Assembly: GCA_016744675.1 (NCBI GenBank)
Contig: JADGDX010000018.1
Span: 1 to 45,799 of the forward strand
Length of the DNA: 45,799 nucleotides
Source of the DNA: Desulfuromusa sp.
Lineage (GTDB): Bacteria; Desulfobacterota; Desulfuromonadia; Desulfuromonadales; Geopsychrobacteraceae
Direction: 5' to 3'
The notes under the pieces are model-generated. The model ran no database searches. It saw only the letters and a program-made list of their open reading frames with translations, and was not told the DNA's origin. The translations under genes and the position numbers were made by a program. Position 1 is the stretch's first letter. The number at the start of each line of letters is the position of its first letter. Below are positions 19,643-27,487 of the stretch, in pieces.

Positions 19643-21723
19643 AGCAACTTTTTCATAAATTATCCCTGCGCGGTAAACTGACATTTATCATTACTCTGAC
19701 CAGTTGTCTGGTTCTCGTGCTCACTTTTATCGCTATTATCGCGCTGCAATGGGTGTCTTTGCGCAATAACTTGCTCCAGGATACTCAGGTTTTGAGTCAG
19801 GGGATTGGCGAAAACTGTGCCGCGGCTATGATATTTAATGATCAGCAAGCGGCAACCCTAGCGTTGGAACCTTTGGCGGCGACTCCTCACATTGTTGGGG
19901 CCAGACTGTATAATCAAAATCAGGAGGTTTTTGCCGAATTTTATCAAGACTTGGCTAGAGACACTAGTAATGATCAGCTTAAAACTGCGATCATTTTGCG
20001 TGAAGGTCACATCTTTTCATCGGCTTATCTGGATGTCTTTGAGCCGGTTATTTTTGATGGAGAAACGCATGGGCAATTAATGATTCGTGTTGATCTTGCC
20101 AAGGTTAATCGCATCTTTATTGATTATGCATGGATCGGTGTAGGAATCTTTTTGCTCTATTCACTGCTCGCTTTTTTAATGGCAAACAGTTTGCAGCGCG
20201 TCATCTCTGATCCGATAAAATCACTAGCATTATCTATGGAAACGATTTCCCAAGAGAAAAACTATTCTCACCGTGTTCAAAAAGTGAGTTCTGATGAAAT
20301 GGGAAGCTTGTTTGATAGCTTCAATGCGATGCTTGCAGAAATTGAAAGCCGCGATCAAGAACTCTTAAATAGTGAGGCCCATCTCGATTATCTCGCTCAT
20401 CATGACCCCCTGACAAAACTTGCTAATCGGCTTCTCTTTCATGATCGTTTAGAGCATTCTCTTGCCCGCGCTAAGAGGATGAAATCGCGGCTGGCAATTT
20501 TGTTTATCGATTTAGATCGTTTTAAAAATATTAACGACTCTCTCGGACATGATGTCGGAGATAAAGTTCTTTGCGCCGTTTCTGAACGAATGAATAGTTT
20601 GGTGAGAGAGGCTGATACTTTAGCTCGATTAGGCGGTGATGAATTTGTCATTATTTTAGAGCACCTTCGAAGAAATGATGATGTGAGCCGTTATGTTGAA
20701 AAATTGCTCAGAGATATGTCGAGTACTATGGAAGTCTCTAGTGAAAAACTTCATGTGAGTGCAAGTGTCGGTATTAGTCTTTATCCTGATAATGGTGAGG
20801 ATGCTGACAGTTTGATGCAGGCCGCCGATATCGCGATGTATCAAGCCAAAAATAAGGGAGCAAATCTTTACCAATTTTACTCTGCGGAGATGAACGCCAA
20901 CGCACGTGAATCCCTGTTGCTGGAAAATCAATTGCGACATGCCTTAAAAGATAAGCAGCTCACGTTGTATTACCAACCGCAGTTTGAATTGAACTCTGGA
21001 CGTTTGATTGGTTTTGAAGCTCTGGTTCGTTGGAATCATCCTGAGTTGGGGCTTGTCTCCCCCCTTGATTTTATTCCCCTTGCTGAAGAAAGTGGCCTCA
21101 TTGTTCCGATAGGAGAATGGATTATTTTTACTGCATGTAAGCAGATGAAAAAAATCCATGAGCAATGGCATTTACCGCTCAGAATGGCTGTCAATATTTC
21201 TCCGCGACAATTTCTCCATCCTTCTTTGGTACAAACTGTCGCGGAAGTTCTGTACCGGACTAAGTTGAACCCGGGTTCGCTTGAACTTGAAATTACTGAA
21301 AGTATGGTGATGGGAAATATTGAGCAATCTATTAGTAAGATGGATGAGTTTAATAAGATGGGTGTTGAACTGGCGATAGATGATTTTGGGACGGGCTATT
21401 CTTCGCTGGAATATTTGAAAAGATTCCCTATCTCTAAATTAAAGATCGATCAGTCTTTCGTTAAAGAATTGGGAGTTGATACGAACGATACCGCTATTGT
21501 TAATTCCGTTATTGCCCTAGGGAAGAGTATGGGGTTAGAGGTTATTGCCGAAGGAATAGAGACAGTTGATCAATTAGAGCTGCTGAAAAAAGAGGGGTGT
21601 GACCAGGGTCAGGGATACCTGTTTAGTAAGCCTCTTCCTGTGGCTCAGTTATCATCACTGCTAGACTCTGCGCTGATCAGGGAACCAGAGATTCTTTCCA
21701 GTATGATGCAAAAAAAAGTGTAA
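19639..21723 (+). CDS. Membrane GGDEF-EAL protein (cyclic-di-GMP synthase/phosphodiesterase)
   Basis: A 694-residue inner-membrane protein. TM1 (about 14-38), a periplasmic CHASE8-like region (ENCAAAMIFNDQQAATLALEPL), TM2 (about 165-187), HAMP, GGDEF domain with intact GGDEF at 332-336 and the product-inhibition site READ five residues before it, then an EAL domain with intact EAL (460-462), ITESMVMGN, DDFGTGYSSL and VIAEGIET. Both catalytic domains look active. Domain order up to GGDEF is that of YfiN, the target of YfiR, with an extra EAL. It overlaps yfiR by four bases. Confidence 0.93.
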   Translation: MKQLFHKLSLRGKLTFIITLTSCLVLVLTFIAIIALQWVSLRNNLLQDTQVLSQGIGENCAAAMIFNDQQAATLALEPLAATPHIVGARLYNQNQEVFAEFYQDLARDTSNDQLKTAIILREGHIFSSAYLDVFEPVIFDGETHGQLMIRVDLAKVNRIFIDYAWIGVGIFLLYSLLAFLMANSLQRVISDPIKSLALSMETISQEKNYSHRVQKVSSDEMGSLFDSFNAMLAEIESRDQELLNSEAHLDYLAHHDPLTKLANRLLFHDRLEHSLARAKRMKSRLAILFIDLDRFKNINDSLGHDVGDKVLCAVSERMNSLVREADTLARLGGDEFVIILEHLRRNDDVSRYVEKLLRDMSSTMEVSSEKLHVSASVGISLYPDNGEDADSLMQAADIAMYQAKNKGANLYQFYSAEMNANARESLLLENQLRHALKDKQLTLYYQPQFELNSGRLIGFEALVRWNHPELGLVSPLDFIPLAEESGLIVPIGEWIIFTACKQMKKIHEQWHLPLRMAVNISPRQFLHPSLVQTVAEVLYRTKLNPGSLELEITESMVMGNIEQSISKMDEFNKMGVELAIDDFGTGYSSLEYLKRFPISKLKIDQSFVKELGVDTNDTAIVNSVIALGKSMGLEVIAEGIETVDQLELLKKEGCDQGQGYLFSKPLPVAQLSSLLDSALIREPEILSSMMQKKV

Positions 21724-21744
21724 GATTTTGAGGGTGTTTTTATT

Positions 21745-23229
21745 CTACGACCTCTTCCCAAATATTGAGCCTAAGACTCCACGAATGATTTGCCGGCCGA
21801 GTTGACTGCCAATTGAGCGAGCGGCACTTTTGACCATAGCTTCGGCAGCACTTTGTCGTCTAGAGCCTCTTGATTTACTTTTCGCTGCTTGTTTTTCTTC
21901 TTTTTCGAGTTTTCGTCGAGCGAGTTCTTTCTGCTGTTCTTGTTCTGTCTCCTCTGCTTTTTTCTTAAGAAGTTCATATGCTGATTCACGGTCAACGCTT
22001 TGGTTATAGCGGGCACCTATCGGGGATCGTTTCATCAAAGTTTGCCTCACTTGTGAATCAAGTGGACCAATTTGACTTTCTGGAGGAGAGATCAAAACGC
22101 GTTCGACCTGAGTGGGTGCGCCATTTGTGTCTAATACTGAAATTAATGCTTCGCCTGTTCCCAGCTGAGTCACAATATCTTGCGTATCAAATGAGGGGTT
22201 AGCACGGAAGGAATCGGCGACGGCTTTGATGGCTTTCCGATCTTTCGCAGTGAAAGCTCTCAGGGCATGTTCAATTTTCATTCCGAGTTGCCCGAGGATA
22301 TCTTCGGGGATATCGAGAGGGCTTTGGGAAATAAAGTAGATCCCAACTCCTTTGGAGCGGATGAGGCGGACAACCTGTTCAATTTTGTTCAGCAGGCTTT
22401 TGGACGCATCGTTAAATAATAGATGTGCTTCATCAAAAAATAAGACCAGTTTGGGTTGGTCCGCATCACCGACTTCTGGCAACTGCTCAAAAAGTTCTGC
22501 TAATAGCCACAAAAGAAACGCTGAATAGACACGTGGTGAACGATGGATGAGAGTGCTTGCATCAAGCAGATTGATCACTCCTCGTCCCGAAAAATCGCAG
22601 TGCATGAGATCTGAGAGCTGCAGTGCCGGTTCGCCAAAGAAACGATCTGCCCCTTGCTCTTCTAGAATTAGCAAGCGTCGCTGAATTGCACCAATGCTGG
22701 CTGATGAAATGTTACCGTACTCATTGCGAAGCTCTGCGGCATTTCCACTCATCCACAGAAGAAGGGCGCGCAGGTCTTTAAGATCAAGCAGCAGCATCCC
22801 CTCGTCATCTGCAATCTCAAATGCGGCATATAAAATCCCACTTTGGGTTTCGTTAAGCTCTAAGAGGTTGGTCAGAAGGAGAGGTCCCATTTCTGAAATT
22901 GTTGTTCTGACGGGGTGCCCCAGATCACTATCGATGCTCCAGAAGAGAGTCGGGCAGGGTTGCAGTCGATAATCGGGAAGAGGTATCTGTGCGAGTCTTT
23001 CTTCAATTTTAGGGTGATTTGTCCCTGCAGCAGCCAGCCCGGATAGATCCCCTTTGATATCAGCAGCAAAAACGGGGACACCAAGTTTAGAGAAACCCTC
23101 AGCAAGAACTTGCAGCGTCACTGTTTTTCCCGTTCCAGTGGCACCGGCAATCAGCCCGTGGCGGTTACTCATTTGCCCTAATTGTTGAACGAGCTTTCCT
23201 TCGCTGGCTCCTAAATTCAAATGAGGCAT
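21745..23229 (-). CDS. HerA/YjgR-type ATPase (DUF853 family)
   Basis: A 494-residue P-loop ATPase. Walker A is GATGTGKT near residue 36 and Walker B is LVLFFDEAHLLF; FAADIKGDLSGLAAAG, FWSIDSDLGHPVRTTISEMGP and IYFISQSPLDIPEDILGQLGMKIEHALRAFTAKD are typical of the YjgR/DUF853 family. The C terminus has a charged coiled coil (KKKAEETEQEQQKELARRKLEKEEKQ) and a short glycine-rich tail. Relatives of HerA translocate DNA, but the role of YjgR proteins is not settled. A GGAGGGAA ribosome site precedes the ATG. Confidence 0.88.
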   Translation of the reverse strand: MPHLNLGASEGKLVQQLGQMSNRHGLIAGATGTGKTVTLQVLAEGFSKLGVPVFAADIKGDLSGLAAAGTNHPKIEERLAQIPLPDYRLQPCPTLFWSIDSDLGHPVRTTISEMGPLLLTNLLELNETQSGILYAAFEIADDEGMLLLDLKDLRALLLWMSGNAAELRNEYGNISSASIGAIQRRLLILEEQGADRFFGEPALQLSDLMHCDFSGRGVINLLDASTLIHRSPRVYSAFLLWLLAELFEQLPEVGDADQPKLVLFFDEAHLLFNDASKSLLNKIEQVVRLIRSKGVGIYFISQSPLDIPEDILGQLGMKIEHALRAFTAKDRKAIKAVADSFRANPSFDTQDIVTQLGTGEALISVLDTNGAPTQVERVLISPPESQIGPLDSQVRQTLMKRSPIGARYNQSVDRESAYELLKKKAEETEQEQQKELARRKLEKEEKQAAKSKSRGSRRQSAAEAMVKSAARSIGSQLGRQIIRGVLGSIFGKRS

Positions 23230-23268
23230 ATTCCCTCCAATATTAACCTATGTTGAAGCTATTTTTCT

Positions 23269-23751
23269 TTATCGCACAATCTCTTGTTTCAGGCGTAAAA
23301 ATTCTTCACGGGTAATGAGTTCGTCATCCAGCATTCGACTGAGTTCTGAGAGTTCTTTGAACTGCTTTGATTGTGACGATTCCAGTTGTTTTATCTCTGT
23401 TTCGTGGTCAGCTTGAATCAGTTTTACACCATCATCTTTGTGCCCTAGTCGCATTGTTGCCATTCCCCCCATTAAACTAATTTCGAGGGTTCGATCCGTA
23501 AATGCTGGGTCAGACATGAGGTCGCTTAGTTTTTGTTTGTGTTGCCTGAAATAGTGGTAAAAGTAGTACCCTGACACGCCAATCAAAACGATACCGGCTA
23601 ACAAGATCAACCAGCGGAAATCGTAAATTCCTTTGATCAGAACAACCGTAACTCCAAGTCCGATCATCAACAGGACGTGAAGCAGCAAAACCACGTAACC
23701 AAGCATGACGCCGCTGAAAACGCTTTTGTTTTGTTCATCTTTAAGTTTCAT
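23269..23751 (-). CDS. Membrane protein with C-terminal SHOCT-like motif
   Basis: A 160-residue protein of unknown function. Two hydrophobic segments (VMLGYVVLLLHVLLMIGLGVTVV and WLILLAGIVLIGVSGYYFY) are followed by a cytoplasmic tail that ends in LSELSRMLDDELITREEFLRLKQEI, the short C-terminal helix pair known as SHOCT. I preferred the ATG at 23751, which has GAAGAG upstream; the frame is open to an ATG at 23787. It lies 39 bases before the YjgR-like gene and may be co-transcribed with it. Confidence 0.7.
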   Translation of the reverse strand: MKLKDEQNKSVFSGVMLGYVVLLLHVLLMIGLGVTVVLIKGIYDFRWLILLAGIVLIGVSGYYFYHYFRQHKQKLSDLMSDPAFTDRTLEISLMGGMATMRLGHKDDGVKLIQADHETEIKQLESSQSKQFKELSELSRMLDDELITREEFLRLKQEIVR

Positions 23752-23960
23752 TCTGCTTTGCTCTTCATCATGAAATCCAAGAATCATGCTGTTTTTTGTA
23801 TGACAGTGACAAAGCAGGATAGCACAGCTTTTCAGAATGATAAAATATATCTGTGTCGTACGAGAGAATATTTAATCAAATGTTTTTTTATTCCCCTAAG
23901 CTTCTGCTACAATTACTTCTTGGAAGGTTTATTGTCTCTTCGGGGGAGTGAATATCGCAT

Positions 23961-24692
23961 ATGCAGGTTCTTGGTATTGATATTGGGGGAAGTTTTATAA
24001 AAGGTGCGGTTGTCTCTATTGAAACTGGGCAGATTGTCTCTGAACGGTTGCAGGTGGTCACACCTCAACCCGCAACGCCAGAAGCTGTGATTGAATCTGT
24101 TTGCCATTTAGTGGCGTTGTTCAATTGGGGTGGTGTTGTCGGGTGTGGATTTCCGGCTGTCATTCAGGGTGGCGTAGCTAAAACTGCTGCAAATATTGAT
24201 GCAAGTTGGGTCGGCGTTCATGTCCAAGAGCTTTTGGAAAAAAAATCGGGATGTCACTGCTTTGTCGTGAATGACGCAGATGCGGCAGGGTTGGCAGAGA
24301 TCCAATTTGGCCAAGGCAAGGGAAGGGTGGGGACTGTCCTGACTTTGACCTTGGGAACTGGGATTGGATCAGCACTGTTTTTTCAAGGACGTTTGATTCC
24401 AAACCTAGAGTTGGGTTTTCTTCCCCTGAACGAGGGGGTCGCCGAACACTATGCAGCCGCTGCGGTTAAGACGAAAGAAGGGTTAAGTTGGCAATTGTGG
24501 ACTCAGCGTTTAAATGTCTTCTTGGCTCAAGTTGAACGATTGCTTTGTCCTGAGCTCATCATTCTTGGTGGTGGAATCAGCAGTGAGCATGAGATGTTTT
24601 TTCCTTACCTTCAAGCTCAGGCTGAGATTACTCCGGCCAGGTTTTTTAACCAGGCTGGAATCGTTGGTGCTGCATGCTTTGCTTCGAGTTAA
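23961..24692 (+). CDS. ppgK: Polyphosphate glucokinase (ROK family)
   Basis: A 243-residue ROK-family sugar kinase. The first phosphate motif is GIDIGGSFIKGA; LTLGTGIGSALFFQGRLIPNLELGF is the PpgK version of the glucose-binding region, which lacks the zinc motif of ordinary ROK kinases; LIILGGGISSE closes the second fold. PpgK phosphorylates glucose with polyphosphate or ATP. GGGGGAG lies about 11 bases before the ATG. It converges with the next gene; their stop codons are two bases apart. Confidence 0.87.
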   Translation: MQVLGIDIGGSFIKGAVVSIETGQIVSERLQVVTPQPATPEAVIESVCHLVALFNWGGVVGCGFPAVIQGGVAKTAANIDASWVGVHVQELLEKKSGCHCFVVNDADAAGLAEIQFGQGKGRVGTVLTLTLGTGIGSALFFQGRLIPNLELGFLPLNEGVAEHYAAAAVKTKEGLSWQLWTQRLNVFLAQVERLLCPELIILGGGISSEHEMFFPYLQAQAEITPARFFNQAGIVGAACFASS

Positions 24693-24694
24693 TG

Positions 24695-25342
24695 TTATGA
24701 TTGAGACATCTGTTTCTGGAGTTCTTGATTGATCGCATCGCCATCAAGAAGCCCTTTTTCATAAAGTAATCTTCCCCATGTTTGCATATTGCTACGAACC
24801 TGATTGTAGGTTGTGACAGGGTCTTCTTTAAGAAGGAGAGCCAGAAGCAACTCTTTGCGGTTCATGCCCCGTTCCCGCCAGCTTTTGATTTGGTCTGTTG
24901 TCGCAGAGAAATACCGCTTTAACTGAATATCAACAATATGGTCAGCCAATTGGTCTGGATTTGTACTCTTCTCCCAATAGGTATCCCCGAGCTGTTGTTG
25001 GGTCAGTTCTAACTCTCCAAAAACTCCCCTCCAGCTCTTGGTCTTCTGGTAGGACTCAGCAACCTTGTTGAGACTTTGTCGGCTGCGCATTGCAACATCA
25101 TAAAGAATCCACAGGTGAGTTCCGCTGGTGCCAGACATTTTTGCTTTGACTAAGTTGCGTTTTTCAACTCCATAGATCAATGAGATAAAGGAGTTCTGAG
25201 TTGTTGCAAGAAAATAGGGGTCAGCCGCTGCGGTATCACGGTGATTGAAAGTGCGATCCTGAAAACAGTGACAGTTGATAGTCGATTCTGCTCCAACCCC
25301 CGTGGGGAGCAATAGTAGTAGCAGGTAAAGTAGATTTTTCAT
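24695..25342 (-). CDS. Exported protein of unknown function
   Basis: A 215-residue protein with a clear signal peptide (MKNLLYLLLLLLPTGVGAES). The mature part begins with a cysteine pair in INCHCFQDRTFN, followed by mostly helical sequence with several Trp and Gln/Lys-rich amphipathic segments. I do not recognise a family. AGGAGGACAT lies before the ATG. It is a single gene, convergent with ppgK and divergent from the selenoprotein island; its two vicinal Cys could suit a redox or metal role, but that is a guess. Confidence 0.75.
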   Translation of the reverse strand: MKNLLYLLLLLLPTGVGAESTINCHCFQDRTFNHRDTAAADPYFLATTQNSFISLIYGVEKRNLVKAKMSGTSGTHLWILYDVAMRSRQSLNKVAESYQKTKSWRGVFGELELTQQQLGDTYWEKSTNPDQLADHIVDIQLKRYFSATTDQIKSWRERGMNRKELLLALLLKEDPVTTYNQVRSNMQTWGRLLYEKGLLDGDAINQELQKQMSQS

Positions 25343-25424
25343 TGAGATGTCCTCCTATCCTTTCTCAGACCTTAACATGACTTTTTAAGATTGTTTTTGA
25401 TTCTGATCAAAGAGAGTCGTTTAA

Positions 25425-25499
25425 ATGAAGGTAAGTGTACTGATCATATTTCTGCCTGTTTGCCTCAACGCTTGCGAATCTGGTAATCTTACCCTATGA
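25425..25499 (+). CDS. Tiny lipoprotein-like ORF (24 aa), uncertain
   Basis: This 24-codon frame encodes MKVSVLIIFLPVCLNACESG and four more residues: a short basic start, a hydrophobic stretch and a lipobox-like LNAC. A GAGAG sequence precedes the ATG and its TGA overlaps the start of the next frame (ATGA). It could be a small lipoprotein or a leader coupling translation to the Sec-DsbA gene; at this length chance is also possible. Confidence 0.3.
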   Translation: MKVSVLIIFLPVCLNACESGNLTL

Positions 25500-25819
25500 G
25501 TCAACTTGAGATATTTTATGATTATGTGTGACCTTGGTGCTATTTTGATGCCGTGCGCATCAAGCAGTTGTCCCAGGAGTTCGACCTAGAATTATGCTGG
25601 ACAGTTTTTCCTTTGCACCCTGAAACTCCAGAAGAGGGGCGGGATTTCTTTTCTTGAGAATCCTTCCTTTTCAGTTAGTTGATTTCTCTTGGGTTGAAAA
25701 TGGGATCATTTATTGAAGAAAGAGTAGTAGCCGAAAAAAGAAACTTTCTGCCGAACAATCTCTTCAACCTGTCTAGATTGTGCGCTTGAGTTGTGTGGTC
25801 ACGAGAATGGGGGGGAAAG
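25496..25819 (+). pseudogene. Decayed selenocysteine DsbA/FrnE-like thioredoxin-fold gene
   Basis: From the ATG at 25496 the frame reads MSQLEIFYDYV-UGA-PWCYFDAVRIKQ, a DsbA-family start in which the first Cys of the CPWC active site is UGA (25529-25531). It goes on to ELCWTVFPLHPETPEEG, typical of FrnE-like proteins, then stops at 25655. Beyond this the same frame, broken by TAG at 25676 and TGA at 25787, still resembles the family (AEKRNFLPNN..NLSRL..VVWSREWG). So the gene has lost its middle and carries stops. A hairpin TTGATGC-CGTGC-GCATCAA starts 13 nt after the UGA with its loop at 20 nt, consistent with a bacterial SECIS. No ribosome site; possible coupling to the upstream tiny frame. 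Confidence 0.7.
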
Positions 25820-26677
25820 ATGAACTTTAAGCATAGCAGACAAACGACATGTTTCGGGAAACGTCTTGGTTTTACGTTGCTTCTTAGCGGTTTCATCGGT
25901 GTTGGCTTACTATTGTCCTTTGATCTGATTGGCGATGAGTCGGCCTCTTTTATGCCTAAAGCAAATACCGCATATGCTGATCAAGGCGATGGCGTCGCTC
26001 GACCTGAGATAGATTTTCAGTTTCCCGAAGCAACAGAAATCGCCATATTTGCGCTCGGCTGATTTTGGGGAATTGACTCCCGGTTTGGGAGTGTCAAAGG
26101 TGTTTATCGTACTCGTTCTGGATATGCCGGAGGGTCAGAGCTTGATCCCAGCTACAGGAAGATGAAGGATTATAGTGAAGCCGTTCAAGTTGAGTTTAAT
26201 TCACGTGAGGTGTCTTATCCGCAATTGCTAGAGATCTTTTGGGGCAGTCACGATCCAACCTTTAATGTTTTTAGTCGCCAATACCGAAATGCAATATTCT
26301 ATGTGACAGAGAAACAGCGAGCTCAAGCGGAACAATCACGCGATCTACTTGAAATGCTTGAACACAAACATATTTACACTGCGATAGAAGAAGCGGGTGA
26401 TTTTTACCCAGCCGAAGATTATCATCAAAAATACTATGTGCGCAGCTTGGATAAGATAATGACTGAATTTGGACAGATATATCCAAATGATGGACAATTT
26501 GTTGCGTCAACAGCCGCTGCGAAAATTAACGGTTATCTTGGTTGTAATGGTCAACCTGAAAACTTGGTAAAAGAGGTTGGCCTGTTTGGATTGTCTTTGG
26601 CGACACAAAAATATTTAGTTGAACGTATTTCAACCAAGTGCCGCAATTTTAACCGAATGACCTGCCCCGCCCCCTAA
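25820..26677 (+). CDS. msrA: Selenoprotein peptide methionine sulfoxide reductase MsrA
   Basis: A 285-residue MsrA, which reduces methionine-S-sulfoxide. The family active site GCFWG appears here as ALG-UGA-FWGIDSRFG, the UGA at 26060-26062 (residue 81) replacing the catalytic Cys. Family sequence continues in frame: GYAGGSELDPSYRKMKDYSEAVQVEF, FWGSHDP, YRNAIFY, FYPAEDYHQKYY. Candidate resolving cysteines are in LGCNGQ, STKC and MTC. An N-terminal hydrophobic segment (GFTLLLSGFIGVGLLLSF) anchors or exports it, so it acts outside the cytoplasm. GGGGGAAAG lies just before the chosen ATG. Ordinary gene calling splits it into two fragments. Confidence 0.95.
26076..26092 (+). promoter_or_regulatory. 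Bacterial SECIS element of msrA
   Basis: ACTCCC-GGTTT-GGGAGT forms a six-pair stem. The loop starts 19 nt after the UGA and begins with GGU, the feature recognised by SelB in known bacterial SECIS elements; distance and loop fit the accepted range (16-37 nt). Confidence 0.85.
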
Positions 26678-26703
26678 CGGGAGAAGGACAGGCTTTGGTT
26701 TTT

Positions 26704-27135
26704 TTATTTGGGGGCGACTAGTAAGCCAGCCTTCTTCCAACCGCGATATCCTTTGAGGAGCGCTCGCACACGGGTAAATCCATTCTCCATCAACGTCAGT
26801 GCCACACGGGCACTGGTGCCTTCGCTTGGTCAAGTGCAGTAAGTTACGATTTCTGTATCAGGCGGAACTTTCTTTTTAAATTCCTGAAGCTCATCATTGG
26901 TGGCCACACGGACTGCCCCAGGGATCTTATCTTTTGCCCGTTGCCACTGGCTCGCGCTTCGGGTGTCAACAATGATGACAGTATTATCGCTCGTTTGTAG
27001 GTCTTGAAGCTCTGCAATGGTAATTCTTTGAACATCAGAGGATCGCTTGGGAATGTCGGCAGCCATGGCAGTGCTGATACATATAAGAATAAGAAATACT
27101 ACCAGTGAAAAATGAGATGGTTTAATTATTCGCAT
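26704..27135 (-). CDS. Selenoprotein rhodanese, exported
   Basis: A 143-residue rhodanese-domain protein with signal peptide (about 1-26, LICISTAMAAD). The frame reads VTYCT-UGA-PSEGTSARVALTLMENGFTRVRALLKGYRGW; related exported rhodaneses have YCxCPxExxSARVA, so the UGA (26832-26830) replaces the second Cys of the active-site loop. Ending at the UGA would remove the catalytic loop and the last 43 residues. AAGGAG precedes the ATG by 8 bases. Rhodaneses move sulfane sulfur; a Sec at this place suggests a redox or persulfide role in the periplasm. It is convergent with msrA. Confidence 0.92.
26797..26815 (-). promoter_or_regulatory. Bacterial SECIS element of the rhodanese gene
   Basis: On the minus strand CAGTGCC-CGTGT-GGCACTG makes a perfect seven-pair stem with a five-base loop that begins 21 nt after the UGA and has G at its second position. 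Confidence 0.8.
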
Positions 27136-27487
27136 TGAGATATCTCCTTTGTTGAGTTTTCTTATTGTATCATAAATATATTATTGTCGTAGTGAAGTAC
27201 TGTGGATTTGTTGATAATGGAGTCTTCTGTTTGTGTTGTCGCACTTTTTAAAAATTTAGCCTTGATTTCTTCATTAAAGTATTTTTTTATTGATAATTGT
27301 ATGAAGTATGCTAGATTCCATATTTGGTTCAAAAACACCTAGAATTATTGCTGTATGTTTAATTAATTGTTCTATTTGTAGTGAAATTAGCCTGCCTGGG
27401 AAAAAATATTTATATAAACAAATTAAATTGGTATTGCGTGTTTTTTTGGTTTTTAACACTCTTTAAACCTATGTTCAGGGGAGTCAT
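27136..27487. other. AT-rich intergenic region upstream of the large surface operon
   Basis: About 350 bases between divergent genes hold no gene. It must contain the promoters of the Sec-rhodanese and of the 27488-41776 operon. I see AT-rich -10-like sequences (TATAAT-like runs near 27170 and 27410) but no confident promoter pair, no -24/-12 element, and no recognisable cyclic-di-GMP riboswitch. Confidence 0.5.

Noticed and set aside
27136..27487. A cyclic-di-GMP riboswitch before the large surface operon
   Set aside because: None of the conserved GEMM-I core segments is present in the leader.
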